Part shown: positions 13,212-21,586 of the stretch, one piece after another
Position numbering within the stretch: the first letter of the stretch is position 1
How the letters are laid out: every line of letters begins with the position of its first letter
Virus record (IMG/VR): IMGVR_UViG_3300028569_002826
Coordinates: 1 to 34,523 of that record
Source of the DNA: a virus
DNA: 34,523 bases
Reading direction: 5' to 3' (one strand)
Position numbers and translations under genes: made by a program
The notes under the pieces: model-generated
The model's input: the letters and a program-made list of their open reading frames with translations, nothing else
Database searches by the model: none
Told to the model about the DNA's origin: nothing

Positions 13212-15697
13212 TTGCCGATCCTCTCAGATACTTGAGTGAACTCGAGACCGAAGCCGCCAATCGAGAGCTTCTCGAAAGCGTTGTAGTGCCGCACGCCGAC
13301 ATTCAGGCGCGTGCAATATTGCTTGTTGCGGGGCACAACGCAGGCGTAGGCGTAGGGATCTCCGCCCCCGCCCCAGGCGAATTCACCCCAGGCGCCAGAG
13401 CCCCAGGCCGATCCTAGCGTCAGGAGGTCAAGCTCCTCCTCGTCCTCGTCATAGTTCGACGTGAACGTGGCAGATAGCTTCGTCGCAGTGTTTTGGGTCG
13501 GAGTGGAATCGGCAAATATTGCGCAGATCGACGCTTGCTTCACCATTCCGGGCGCGCCCGCGGTCCAGTTCATCCATTGGATGTCGTAGCCGACGTTCGG
13601 GAAGATGTTGGCAGCACCCGTCGTCCAGCTTGCGGGAGGGTCGAAGTCCATGGTCGCACGCCACCCTCCAGCAATGGGCACAGGCGTACCGATACAGATG
13701 TAGGTGTCGCCTTGCTTAATGGCCCATCCACGCTCAGGTGCGCCAGATGCGATACTGAAGTCCACCACGTCGTCATTGATCGCCATGATCGTGATGCTGA
13801 TCTCGGGATCTGCGTAGTCGGAATCGTCGAAGTCCTTCCGCTCGCGGTAGATAGCGCTCGCGCCCGGAATCGACATGAAAAGCTTGTCAACTGCGGGATT
13901 CACGACAGCGTCCAGGATGCCAAATCGCCACCGGGTCCACGTCTTCGTGAAGACGTTGAGCACGTAGGTTTGGTTCGGGCCCGTGTCGCTGGAGATCGTA
14001 GGAACGCTCAGCAGGTAGAAGCGCTCCGACTCGTAGGCCGCAGCCGCAGTCTTTGAGTCCAGAGTTGTGATCGTCAGCAGCTTCTTGATGTTCGGCTCGA
14101 TATCACGTGAAACAACTTCGACGCCGTTCTCGGAGATCGCCACCACGCCCTGGTTTGACAGCATGAAGACTTGGTTCTGTAGTACCACGACGGAATTGGG
14201 CGCCTTGCACGAAACCGTGAGATCCACGGGAGTTATCTCGAAGTTCGAGGCACTATTGCCAGACAGGCGGTAGACGCCCTCCTCCTTGATGATGATGAGC
14301 GAGCTCTGAAGGGGCGCAATCCGAAGGATGGCCTTGTTTCGCGGTCCCACGGGGTAGCGCGAGGCAATCGGCACCGCCTCAAGCTCACCGGGCTTTGAGA
14401 TCGCAAGGAAATTCGGGAGCTCAGCGTTCGAGCTCGTGGTCTTGTCGCTCGTCGCAGGCTGAATCGGGAGAGGCGGGAAGAACATGTCCTCAGCTCCAGC
14501 CGCTTGGGCCTGAGCCTGGAAGGCAGCGCCCCCGATAACCCGCTCTTCGATCATGATCTGGCCGGGCAAGTCTTCCGGGCCCGACAGGTAGAAGGCGTAA
14601 ACGGTCGTGTTCGTCGCGTAGCGGTTTATGACGCTCACGAGCGATCTGGCGGTCACGTCGATATCGACTGCGGCCACTCCCGTCGAAGAAATCTTAACCT
14701 CTCCGGCTGCGGCGTTCTCCGACGCCTTGAAGGTGTAAGTCGTTCCAGCAATTGTAATCTGGTCGTTCACGGCAAGGCCAGTGGTTCCGACGAGCGTCGT
14801 GAATAGACGCTGCTTTGTCTCGAGGTTTGAGAAAATCATGAACTGGTCGCGGTAGAGCGCGATGTCTTTTGCCAGCGGCGGCCGGTCGTTTGCCTGGGCG
14901 ATGCCTTCTTGAGAGGGAGAGGTGTAGAGTGTCTCTCCGCGAAGGTCGTCCACGACGTTGTCGGTTATGGTCACGTACCCAGCCGAGATGTTCGATGAGG
15001 TGACTTCGTGTTGATAGATCAGGCCCATCTCGTCGCCTGAGTCGTCGGACGAGGTGCCGCTAACTTGCGTCGTGCGGTAGAAATTCAGGTAGTCGCCGAC
15101 GTTGATGTCGGTGTTGAGATAAATCGTGAGCGACGTGTTTCGACTTGCGCCAGCAGCATTCACAACCCAGAGGCGCTGCGATGGATAGCCCCGAAGCACG
15201 TTGTCGTTTAGGTCGGTGCGCTCGATCATGACCCGGTAGGCGCACTGATAGTTATTTGCGAGAAAGCCGGACGAGCCGGTGAGCGTGTAGGAGGGGTCCA
15301 GGGCCCGCGGCACTCCTGCTAGGCGAGCTGCGGTGCCAGTCTGGTTTTGAAGCACCTGGATGCCCTGGTCGGTCGTAAAGTAGAAGTTCTTTTGCGCCTC
15401 GACGCCGTTCATGCGAACGCCGCTGGGAGGCGAGTAGGTACCAGAGTAGTCGGCAGCGGCGCCAGAGTTGTCGTAGGCGATCTTGTTGCCGTACTGGGCA
15501 ATCAGCACGTCGTCGTAAACGAGTGTGCGGCTCGGGACCGAGCTAAGCGAGAAGTAGAGACCCCGGCCACGGCGCGGCTCGATGATGTTTTCGCGAGTGA
15601 TGACAACGTCGTCGGCGCGCGAGAGCGCACCTTTCCCCACCGTAAGCGGGTTGTACTGCGTCACGAGCCCGAGGCACCGTGTGACGGTGTCCTGCAC
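13208..15697 (-). CDS. Tail nozzle / stabilisation protein
   Basis: 829 aa, almost entirely beta-structured. It begins VTRCLGLVTQYNPLTVGKGA, followed by the DVVITRENIIEPRRGRG region, the usual start of nozzle proteins of short-tailed phages (P22 gp10, T7 gp12 type). The centre contains NKAILRIAPLQSSLIIIKEE and GVYRLSG, a motif I associate with beta-propeller nozzle proteins. It forms the distal tube below the connector through which DNA leaves. It lies directly downstream of the connector gene. The start is GTG 15697, 8 nt after the hairpin at 15706-15722. The family is likely; the precise homologue is not determined. Confidence 0.8.
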   Translation of the reverse strand: MQDTVTRCLGLVTQYNPLTVGKGALSRADDVVITRENIIEPRRGRGLYFSLSSVPSRTLVYDDVLIAQYGNKIAYDNSGAAADYSGTYSPPSGVRMNGVEAQKNFYFTTDQGIQVLQNQTGTAARLAGVPRALDPSYTLTGSSGFLANNYQCAYRVMIERTDLNDNVLRGYPSQRLWVVNAAGASRNTSLTIYLNTDINVGDYLNFYRTTQVSGTSSDDSGDEMGLIYQHEVTSSNISAGYVTITDNVVDDLRGETLYTSPSQEGIAQANDRPPLAKDIALYRDQFMIFSNLETKQRLFTTLVGTTGLAVNDQITIAGTTYTFKASENAAAGEVKISSTGVAAVDIDVTARSLVSVINRYATNTTVYAFYLSGPEDLPGQIMIEERVIGGAAFQAQAQAAGAEDMFFPPLPIQPATSDKTTSSNAELPNFLAISKPGELEAVPIASRYPVGPRNKAILRIAPLQSSLIIIKEEGVYRLSGNSASNFEITPVDLTVSCKAPNSVVVLQNQVFMLSNQGVVAISENGVEVVSRDIEPNIKKLLTITTLDSKTAAAAYESERFYLLSVPTISSDTGPNQTYVLNVFTKTWTRWRFGILDAVVNPAVDKLFMSIPGASAIYRERKDFDDSDYADPEISITIMAINDDVVDFSIASGAPERGWAIKQGDTYICIGTPVPIAGGWRATMDFDPPASWTTGAANIFPNVGYDIQWMNWTAGAPGMVKQASICAIFADSTPTQNTATKLSATFTSNYDEDEEELDLLTLGSAWGSGAWGEFAWGGGGDPYAYACVVPRNKQYCTRLNVGVRHYNAFEKLSIGGFGLEFTQVSERIGK

Positions 15698-15705
15698 TGC
15701 CTAGC

Positions 15706-15722
15706 CTCTCATGGTGTGAGAG
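15706..15722 (-). promoter_or_regulatory. Repeated TCACACCA hairpin, copy before the nozzle gene
   Basis: Minus strand: CTCTCA, loop CACCA, TGAGAG (6-bp perfect stem), preceded by CACCTCG. The 3' arm GAGAGG is the only purine-rich Shine-Dalgarno candidate and ends 8 nt before the GTG, so the stem would hide it. Confidence 0.6.
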
Positions 15723-15754
15723 CGAGGTGCGATGTTGTGGGTTAGCGGACTGGG

Positions 15755-16726
15755 CTAGATGGGCCAGCCGCCGCGACCAGTCCCGTAACCGCCTTGGGCG
15801 GCTTCCAGGATACTGTTTGTAGGTCGAATGACTTCGAGTTGTGATTCTACCCGATTCGCAATCAAGGGTGAAGCGGCATCAATCATCCGCTGGAGCCGTC
15901 CCTCGGCGCGCGTGGCCTTTTCCATGTGTCCCATGGAGTCAAGCATCTGCACGGCGGTGGCCTGGGCCAGGATGGGATTCAGCTCGGCAGGTATCATCGG
16001 GATGCAGGAGAACTGCGCGGGGCAAAGGTAGTCACCCACCGAGACCTCGAGCGTGCCAGCATCATTTAGGAGCGGGGCTTTTGTGAGCTCGATCGTGGTG
16101 GCAGTAATTGAGACAACTTCCACGTCGTCGGCCCAGGAGAAATAGGGGCTTTTGCCAGAAACGGCGTCCATTTTGGCGCCCACCGCAATGCTCGCAGTGA
16201 GGTCGGTGGCCGTCGTGAACGTCACCGTGCTCGATCCGCTCGAGATGGACGACACAAGCGCGCAGGAGGTCGTAACGATCAACTGCGAGGGCCTGCGGTA
16301 GTACCAGAATTCAAGAAAGCCCCCCGCGGTCCCAGGCGTCGGCAGGAGCATCATCTCATCGCCAAAGAGAAGGAAGTCGCGCGGCGTTCCTGTCTCAGTT
16401 GAGCTGTATTGCGTCAGGTAGCGCGTGTCGGTGCGCGGGATGTACCTTTTGCGATGGCCATTTGCGTCCACAAACCAGAAGTCTTTGATCCCAGTTCCGA
16501 TCGCGCGCTCGGGGAGCGCATACTTCGCCTGTCCCTGGACAATCGGGACGCGGACGTAAGTCAGGTAGAAGTTCTCCCTGGCCGCCAGAAGGCGCGACAC
16601 AAGGCCGAGCTTCAATTCCTCTGAGGCCATTCTGAGAATCGTTGGCGTGTCGAACGTGCTGGCCGCTACCGGGAGCAGCGTCCTATCAATGATCGACTCG
16701 ACAAGATCCTCGGCCAAAACTCCCAT
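15755..16726 (-). CDS. Head-to-tail adaptor / connector protein
   Basis: 323 aa. Residues 1-60 are helical (LVESIIDRTLLPVAASTFDT), then YVRVPIVQGQAKYALPERAI and later DEMMLLPTPGTAGGFLEFWY with YRRPSQLI. This order is typical of gp11/gp4-type adaptors and T7 tail tubular protein A, which form the ring under the portal. A beta-sandwich insertion (about 155-235, SISSGSSTVTFTTATDLTAS) separates the two halves, and the end is helical (IPMIPAELNPILAQATAVQM). AAGGGGG precedes the ATG. It is directly followed by the nozzle gene, which fits tail assembly order. Confidence 0.8.
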   Translation of the reverse strand: MGVLAEDLVESIIDRTLLPVAASTFDTPTILRMASEELKLGLVSRLLAARENFYLTYVRVPIVQGQAKYALPERAIGTGIKDFWFVDANGHRKRYIPRTDTRYLTQYSSTETGTPRDFLLFGDEMMLLPTPGTAGGFLEFWYYRRPSQLIVTTSCALVSSISSGSSTVTFTTATDLTASIAVGAKMDAVSGKSPYFSWADDVEVVSITATTIELTKAPLLNDAGTLEVSVGDYLCPAQFSCIPMIPAELNPILAQATAVQMLDSMGHMEKATRAEGRLQRMIDAASPLIANRVESQLEVIRPTNSILEAAQGGYGTGRGGWPI

Positions 16727-16735
16727 AGAACCCCC

Positions 16736-16915
16736 TTAGAGTTTCTTGATTTCGATCTTGGCTTCACCAGCCTCAGGCATCGGCTCTTCTTCGGAGCGCT
16801 CCTCGTCCATAAGCTCGCCGACGATGTCGATGATCTTCTGGAGTGCGGCCACCTGAGGGCCCTCGTCTTCCACTTTCTCGGGAACCATGGACTCTTCTTC
16901 TTCGCTCTCGTACAT
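16736..16915 (-). CDS. Small acidic protein (59 aa)
   Basis: A 60-codon ORF read from the gap between the endolysin and connector genes: MYESEEEESMVPEKVEDEGP, a short amphipathic helix (LQKIIDIVGELMDEE), then EAGEAKIEIKKL. It has a very strong ribosome-binding site (AAGGAGGG, 4 nt before the ATG). Strongly acidic, predicted mostly disordered. Function unknown; possibly a virion chaperone or regulator. Confidence 0.65.
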   Translation of the reverse strand: MYESEEEESMVPEKVEDEGPQVAALQKIIDIVGELMDEERSEEEPMPEAGEAKIEIKKL

Positions 16916-16924
16916 AAGCCCTCC

Positions 16925-17392
16925 TTAAGGGATGAAAATCAGCGCGCCGGACTTCGGCGGCTTTGTTTGAAGGTGAACCCAGCACCGATGCGGATCTCCC
17001 GCGGTGTGTGTTGCGTTAAGCGACTCCATCCAGAGTCCACATTCCTGCAAAAGCTCAGGTTGAAGTTGAATCGCGGTCCCGATGCTGCGATCGGGGTCCC
17101 AAACGTCACCCGCCTGGCATGTGAGATGGCGCGAGCCCATGGGGATCTCGTCTTTCGGTACGCCTCGCGCGGCATAGATCGCAAGATGAAGCGCTTTTGA
17201 TCGCCAGCCCGAGGTGTAGACCTCCTTGGAGGGGTCTTTTCCGATGCGGCGAAGGATGAGCGCGATCTTGGAGTCGGTTTCGCGAGCGTTCTTTGAGTAC
17301 AGGTCGAGGATGTCTTCCGGGAGCTCGCCGAATTCCTTCCAAAGGCTCGGATGCTTGCCGCCGGACGTGACGTAGGAGCGAAAGGAGATCAT
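16925..17392 (-). CDS. Peptidase M15-family endolysin
   Basis: A 155-aa zinc peptidase of the M15 (D-Ala-D-Ala carboxypeptidase / L-Ala-D-Glu endopeptidase) type, cutting peptidoglycan stem peptides at lysis. Motifs in order: TSGWRSKA (60-67), SRHLTCQAGDVWD (88-99; zinc ligands His89 and Asp96), LWME (120-123) and CWVHLQ (137-142; third ligand His140). The length equals that of single-domain phage M15 endolysins. No signal peptide, so a holin would be needed. The start overlaps the stop of the TM/coiled-coil gene before it (ATGA). The H-x6-D spacing and W-x-H end are characteristic; confidence is good though no search was run. Confidence 0.8.
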   Translation of the reverse strand: MISFRSYVTSGGKHPSLWKEFGELPEDILDLYSKNARETDSKIALILRRIGKDPSKEVYTSGWRSKALHLAIYAARGVPKDEIPMGSRHLTCQAGDVWDPDRSIGTAIQLQPELLQECGLWMESLNATHTAGDPHRCWVHLQTKPPKSGALIFIP

Positions 17393-17577
17393 TGCGACCT
17401 CTCCTCGAGCTTCTCAATGCGTCGCTCGTGCTGGCCCAGGTCGGATATGACCACGGCCATTTTCTCATTCAGGCGCTCGACGCTTTCGCGAAGGAGCCTC
17501 AGCTCGTAGACGACAAAAGCGGCGATGCCGCACGCAAAGAAACTCAGGGCCGCATCTTTTGCTTCAAGCCATTCCAC
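17389..17577 (-). CDS. TM plus coiled-coil protein next to the endolysin (spanin/holin-like)
   Basis: 62 aa from GTG 17577, chosen because AGGAGGG lies 6 nt upstream; the longer frame is antisense-like and overlaps the previous gene. Layout: a short N-terminus, one TM (AALSFFACGIAAFVVYELRL), then a heptad-like helix (LLRESVERLNEKMAVVISDL) ending RIEKLEERSQ. This matches small phage lysis proteins annotated as Rz-like or XhlA-like. It overlaps the endolysin start, so co-translation for lysis is inferred. Confidence 0.7.
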   Translation of the reverse strand: MEWLEAKDAALSFFACGIAAFVVYELRLLRESVERLNEKMAVVISDLGQHERRIEKLEERSQ

Positions 17578-18283
17578 AGACTGCCCTCCTGAATGGATTC
17601 TTCTCGTCGCGGTAGTAGTCGCGCACCCAGTTCTCACGGGGGCCGCGGCGCTCGATGTGTTTTCTGATTCCCCAGCGCACAAGCCAGCCTCCCCACCAGG
17701 GGAGCTGCACGCGGCTTAAAAACTTGATTCGAAGGTCGCTAAGATTCCAATTCCGTGAAATCGAAAGCCCAACTGCCAGCCAGAGAAGACTAAAGGGAGA
17801 GGGCTCCTCACCTGCTGCCAACTCAAGGATTGCCCAGTCGCCTGGTTGAAGCATCTCAGTCCACGACCAACGTCCCGGATGCCGCACGTTGTACTGAAAC
17901 CAGTTGGCACGGCCGTACCTGAGTATCGAATGGGCATATCCTGAATAGTAGTGATGCGAGAGGATCGCCTGCGCGATCACGTTGTCATGCGACTGGCCAA
18001 TGTAGTCAGTGCCACCACGGTGTCCAGGCCACCGGCCATGGAGTCCGGTGATAATCTCAGTGAGCGCCATGTGACGAGAGAAAGCCTTGAAACCCTCAAG
18101 CGACTTTCCTTCAGGGTCAAGCTCTAGCAGTCCTTGCGCGAGTGCAAAGCTTGCGTTCTCGTTCTTGGCGCGCATCGGGTACTTGGGATCAAGCGGCGGC
18201 GCAATGTTGCCCGGCTCATCTTCAAACAAACCCCCGCCATCGGGAGCAATGTAGCGCTCGACGAAGGCGGAGAGGTGGTCCAT
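17564..18283 (-). CDS. Hypothetical protein between fibre and lysis genes (239 aa)
   Basis: Not recognised with certainty. It is mostly helical and Trp-rich with YIGQSHDNVIAQAILSHHYY, a SHDN-type motif that I recall in a group of phage tail-region hypothetical proteins, later RHPGRWSWTEMLQPGDWAIL and a hydrophobic stretch SPFSLLWLAVGLSIS. The C-terminus is basic (WVRDYYRDEKNPFRR). No signal peptide. The His/Asp-rich SHDN segment could be an active or metal site, but this is speculation. The ATG overlaps the fibre gene's TAA (TAATG), and the end overlaps the next GTG gene by 14 nt. Confidence 0.65.
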   Translation of the reverse strand: MDHLSAFVERYIAPDGGGLFEDEPGNIAPPLDPKYPMRAKNENASFALAQGLLELDPEGKSLEGFKAFSRHMALTEIITGLHGRWPGHRGGTDYIGQSHDNVIAQAILSHHYYSGYAHSILRYGRANWFQYNVRHPGRWSWTEMLQPGDWAILELAAGEEPSPFSLLWLAVGLSISRNWNLSDLRIKFLSRVQLPWWGGWLVRWGIRKHIERRGPRENWVRDYYRDEKNPFRRAVCGMA

Positions 18284-20217
18284 TAGTTTCCGACCCTCTC
18301 GACGTTGAAATAAGTATTTGCAGTAGTTCCCGAAATTGTGAGTGTGCTTGCCGAGTTGTTTCCAAGGCCGTATAGGAAGATTTCAACGTAATCCCCAGCA
18401 TTCAACTGAAGCGTCGTGCTTCCATTGAACGCGTTGATTGTCGTTGCGGCAGATGTTCTGTACCCAAACAGACGAGCGGACGCTCCGTTTTTGTAGAGGT
18501 AAAGCCCGTAATCAGATGCGAGCACGTTAGCTGAGGCGAGCAGGACTGCGGAGCTTATGCGGTACTTACCCGATACGGGTGCAGTGAATCTGCTGTTTGC
18601 TGAGCTAAATGATCCGGTCGTGTCAAACACTGCGGAAGAAAAAGCTACCTTAACGAAACTATTATTCGTCGCGATCCCTGTTTGGTTAGACCCTCCAAGT
18701 GTTGCATCCATCGCGACTGTTTCACTCGCCGCGATCTGCGACGGGCCGGAGATACGCGAGATTGAGAAGTAGTTGTCAACAACACTACCTCCGACATTCA
18801 ATGCTCCACCTGAGTTTTGGAAAACTTGAATCCCTACCGTGTCCCCTGCATTGAACAAATATTCTGTTGCACCATTCAAAAACGTACCTGCAGAAGCCGT
18901 AGGGTCGAATATGTATGCCAGTGTGCGGATATTGCTTCCGTTTACACGCAGACGAACCTCACGACCGTTCGTCGAGCTTGCGGCAAAACTTACTTGAGTC
19001 GTAATCCTATACCAGCCGGGGACTGGAATCGTGTAGAGACTTGTACCGGTATTCCAAGCCCCGTGCGTGTCGCTGATTGCGGCATCGAACGCTACGAGTG
19101 TTCCGGTGCTGTCTGGAATTGACTGAGTGGCTGCGCGGCCTGTAGTCATTGCCACGACGCGAGTGTCCGTCTCAGACGACATCTGCACTTGAGACGACCA
19201 TCCGGTGATGGGGACGAGGAAAGATCCGCCAAAAACCGTGTTGTTGGCCCAAGCCGTCCCTAACGTGCCATTGAAATAATTATCTGCCTGTTGGCTAATG
19301 ATTGCGACCGTTGTTGGAGAACCTGTGGCTACGAAAATATTGCCTGACCATGGGGTTTTAGATGCGGTAAGCGCCCCCACAACAGAGTTGTTTACGGCTC
19401 TAGTTATGTCCATAGAAAGGCCGCTTGGCAGCGAAATAGAAACTGGTGATCCAGAATTTGTTCCAGAAGTAACTGTAAACATGACTTCAAGAGAATCACC
19501 TACGCGCCGATACTTGGCGATAGATGCAGAAACAGTTCCTAGGCCAACGTATGTCGGAGTGTAGCTCTGCCAGTCCGTGACTGGCGTTCCCTGCGTGATG
19601 ATCTGCGGAGAGACGCGGACGTCGGATAGCGCCATCGTGTAGGCGGATGCCGACGTGCTGCCAACGTGGATACAGAGGCGGTAGCTGGTCGAGTTAGAGG
19701 CTGCCTGGAAAGTGCCTCTCCAACTTTGTTGAACAGTGGTGCTTTCAATCGAAGAAGGGGCCGGTTGAATCAAAATCGAGTTGGTAACATCGTAGATCCA
19801 GACCGAAAGATCGCTCGTGGCGTAAGTCCCGCTGACTACCTCGTAGGGGAATGATATTTGTAGAACTTGCCCCTTGTCGGCATTGTCGATTGTGATGTCA
19901 TTTGAAACCCCTTGGCCCTGACGGTTAGCCGCGTCTTTGACCAAGTTGAATTCAGACGACCCACGCAACGGAGTTGTGGTCGAGCGAGAGATGGCGAAGG
20001 TCGGTGATCCGCCAGTGCAGTCAACAGGAGAAGCTCCCGCCGCGTCGGCATAAGCAGCCCAGCCTGCCGTGCTCCGCTGAGCAAAGGCGTTCTTGATGTA
20101 GTTTCGCTGGGAGCTTGCTCCGTTGCTGAGAAAGTCTGAATCAAGGTATCTTTGGCTTTGTGTTGAAGCACTAGCGACAGAACCTACAAGTAAAAGCAGT
20201 CCAAGAATCTTTTTCAT
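18283..20217 (-). CDS. Secreted fibre-like protein with C1q-like repeats
   Basis: A 644-aa protein starting with a clean Sec signal peptide (MKKILGLLLLVGSVASAS, cleavage after ASA/S-type site). It has three Cys (two around VDCTGG and YRLCIHV). Residues about 210-330 form a fibre-type beta repeat (WQSYTPTYVGLGTVSASIAK is a motif common in phage tail fibres). Two related jelly-roll (C1q/TNF-like) domains follow: one with PVPGWYRITTQVSF and FNAGDTVGIQVFQN, the other with APVSGKYRISSAVLL and LNAGDYVEIFLYG, ending in NTYFNVERVGN. Likely receptor-binding or surface-adhesion protein. A signal peptide is unusual for a virion protein (see findings). Coupled by TAATG to both neighbours. Confidence 0.75.
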   Translation of the reverse strand: MKKILGLLLLVGSVASASTQSQRYLDSDFLSNGASSQRNYIKNAFAQRSTAGWAAYADAAGASPVDCTGGSPTFAISRSTTTPLRGSSEFNLVKDAANRQGQGVSNDITIDNADKGQVLQISFPYEVVSGTYATSDLSVWIYDVTNSILIQPAPSSIESTTVQQSWRGTFQAASNSTSYRLCIHVGSTSASAYTMALSDVRVSPQIITQGTPVTDWQSYTPTYVGLGTVSASIAKYRRVGDSLEVMFTVTSGTNSGSPVSISLPSGLSMDITRAVNNSVVGALTASKTPWSGNIFVATGSPTTVAIISQQADNYFNGTLGTAWANNTVFGGSFLVPITGWSSQVQMSSETDTRVVAMTTGRAATQSIPDSTGTLVAFDAAISDTHGAWNTGTSLYTIPVPGWYRITTQVSFAASSTNGREVRLRVNGSNIRTLAYIFDPTASAGTFLNGATEYLFNAGDTVGIQVFQNSGGALNVGGSVVDNYFSISRISGPSQIAASETVAMDATLGGSNQTGIATNNSFVKVAFSSAVFDTTGSFSSANSRFTAPVSGKYRISSAVLLASANVLASDYGLYLYKNGASARLFGYRTSAATTINAFNGSTTLQLNAGDYVEIFLYGLGNNSASTLTISGTTANTYFNVERVGN

Positions 20218-21554
20218 TAGTTACTCCTCGAAACGAGTGCGAAGCGGTCATCAGTTGAGAGGTACACAAAGCAGGCGGATTCATACTGGCCGAGAGTTAC
20301 GTCGCCGTTACCGACAAACCCCTTGGCCGAGTCTGCGACAGCAATCGTCACAGTGTTCGTGTCAGAGGTGCCAGTAAGGCAGATGAGCGATCTGTCCTGC
20401 GGTGCCGAGCTTCCGAAAGGAGTTGATGAGAGAGTGACGGCACCTGACGCCCCCTGCACTCGCCAGTGCTGAAGCTTCTGCGCGTTGCTTGTGCCAATCG
20501 CAATCGACCCGGCACCGGCTAGAGATACAGAGTTGTTGGCAGAGAGACCGGCCGTGGCGTCAGACCACGAGAGAACTCCTGAGCCGTCAGTGGTGAGAAC
20601 TTGGTTTGCTGAGCCCGTTCCAGTGGGGAGCGTGAGGGCGTAAGCTCCGGAAAGCGTAGGAGCCTGAAGAGTGATCTTATCTGTTCCTGCTCCTGGGTCC
20701 TCAACTAAAAGCGACGTGGTCGCAGTCACGCTTGCAAATGTGGGGCTAGAAGAAGTGGCGATGTTTTGAGGAGTTGAAAGTGTGATGCTACCTGCCCCGT
20801 TGGTGACGGTGATCTGATCTGTCGTGCCGGTAATGCCTGCCAAGGTGTAGTTCGTTCCGTTACCGATGGGAAGGAAGCCGTTGCTCGGAGTAGTCGAGAG
20901 GCCGGTGCCACCGTTTGCGACAGGAAGAATAGAAGACCCAACTGCGTCGGTATCTGCGAGGTCAATTGAGCCAAACCCGACCGTGCCAGATGCCCGGCGC
21001 AGGATCTCTCCATCGGCGGAAGATGTCGCAAGACTCGGGACACTGCTCGCATCGGTTACAAGTGCCCCACTCGCGCCCGAGAGCGTTGTGAGAAGCCCGG
21101 CCGAAGTCGTGGAGACGACCCTTTCGCCCGTGAGAGCGGTGCTCGGAAAGAGCGGATTGCCGTTAAACGTGAGCTGATTCGAAGAATTGACGGTGAGGAG
21201 CAAGTTCCCGCTGTTTGCGGCGTTGCGCCACCCGATCGATTCAGCGTTCGCAAGACGAAAGAGCCCAGCGCCAGACGGATTCGAGGATCTGGTCGAGAAG
21301 TAGGCCGACTTCAGGCCGTAGCTGGAGCCGAAATCCGCGTCAGCCGTCAGTGTGAACGCACCGCCCGACTTCTGAAGCGTTCCGCTCGATGTGGCCTGAA
21401 TCCAGGACGTGACAACGTCGCCCCAACCCCGCTCGTTCTTCTGCGGGATCGAGTACGCCGATCCGTTCATATAGACGGTAACAGCGGCCCGCGCCGGTCC
21501 CCCAAAGACTAGGCTCCCAAGGAAGAGAAGGACAATTCCTAAAAAGCGTTTCAT
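20217..21554 (-). CDS. Secreted fibre-like repeat protein
   Basis: 445 aa from the ATG at 21554 (GGAGG 6 nt upstream; a longer frame to 21590 has none). Signal peptide MKRFLGIVLLFLGSLVFGG, continuing PARA, then beta repeats poor in charge and rich in Ser, Thr and Gly: SSTALTGERVVSTTSAGLLT, ANGGTGLSTTPSNGFLPIGN, TGSANQVLTTDGSGVLSWSD. These NGGTG and QVLTTDGSGVLSW units are widespread in tail-fibre shafts and in bacterial surface proteins of several lineages. Two Cys occur near the end (LICLTG, SACFVY). It sits between the decoration-like protein and the other secreted fibre. Inferred shaft partner of the 644-aa protein. Confidence 0.7.
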   Translation of the reverse strand: MKRFLGIVLLFLGSLVFGGPARAAVTVYMNGSAYSIPQKNERGWGDVVTSWIQATSSGTLQKSGGAFTLTADADFGSSYGLKSAYFSTRSSNPSGAGLFRLANAESIGWRNAANSGNLLLTVNSSNQLTFNGNPLFPSTALTGERVVSTTSAGLLTTLSGASGALVTDASSVPSLATSSADGEILRRASGTVGFGSIDLADTDAVGSSILPVANGGTGLSTTPSNGFLPIGNGTNYTLAGITGTTDQITVTNGAGSITLSTPQNIATSSSPTFASVTATTSLLVEDPGAGTDKITLQAPTLSGAYALTLPTGTGSANQVLTTDGSGVLSWSDATAGLSANNSVSLAGAGSIAIGTSNAQKLQHWRVQGASGAVTLSSTPFGSSAPQDRSLICLTGTSDTNTVTIAVADSAKGFVGNGDVTLGQYESACFVYLSTDDRFALVSRSN

Positions 21555-21586
21555 CTTTTCCTCCCGGCGCAGGTGCCGACTCAGCG

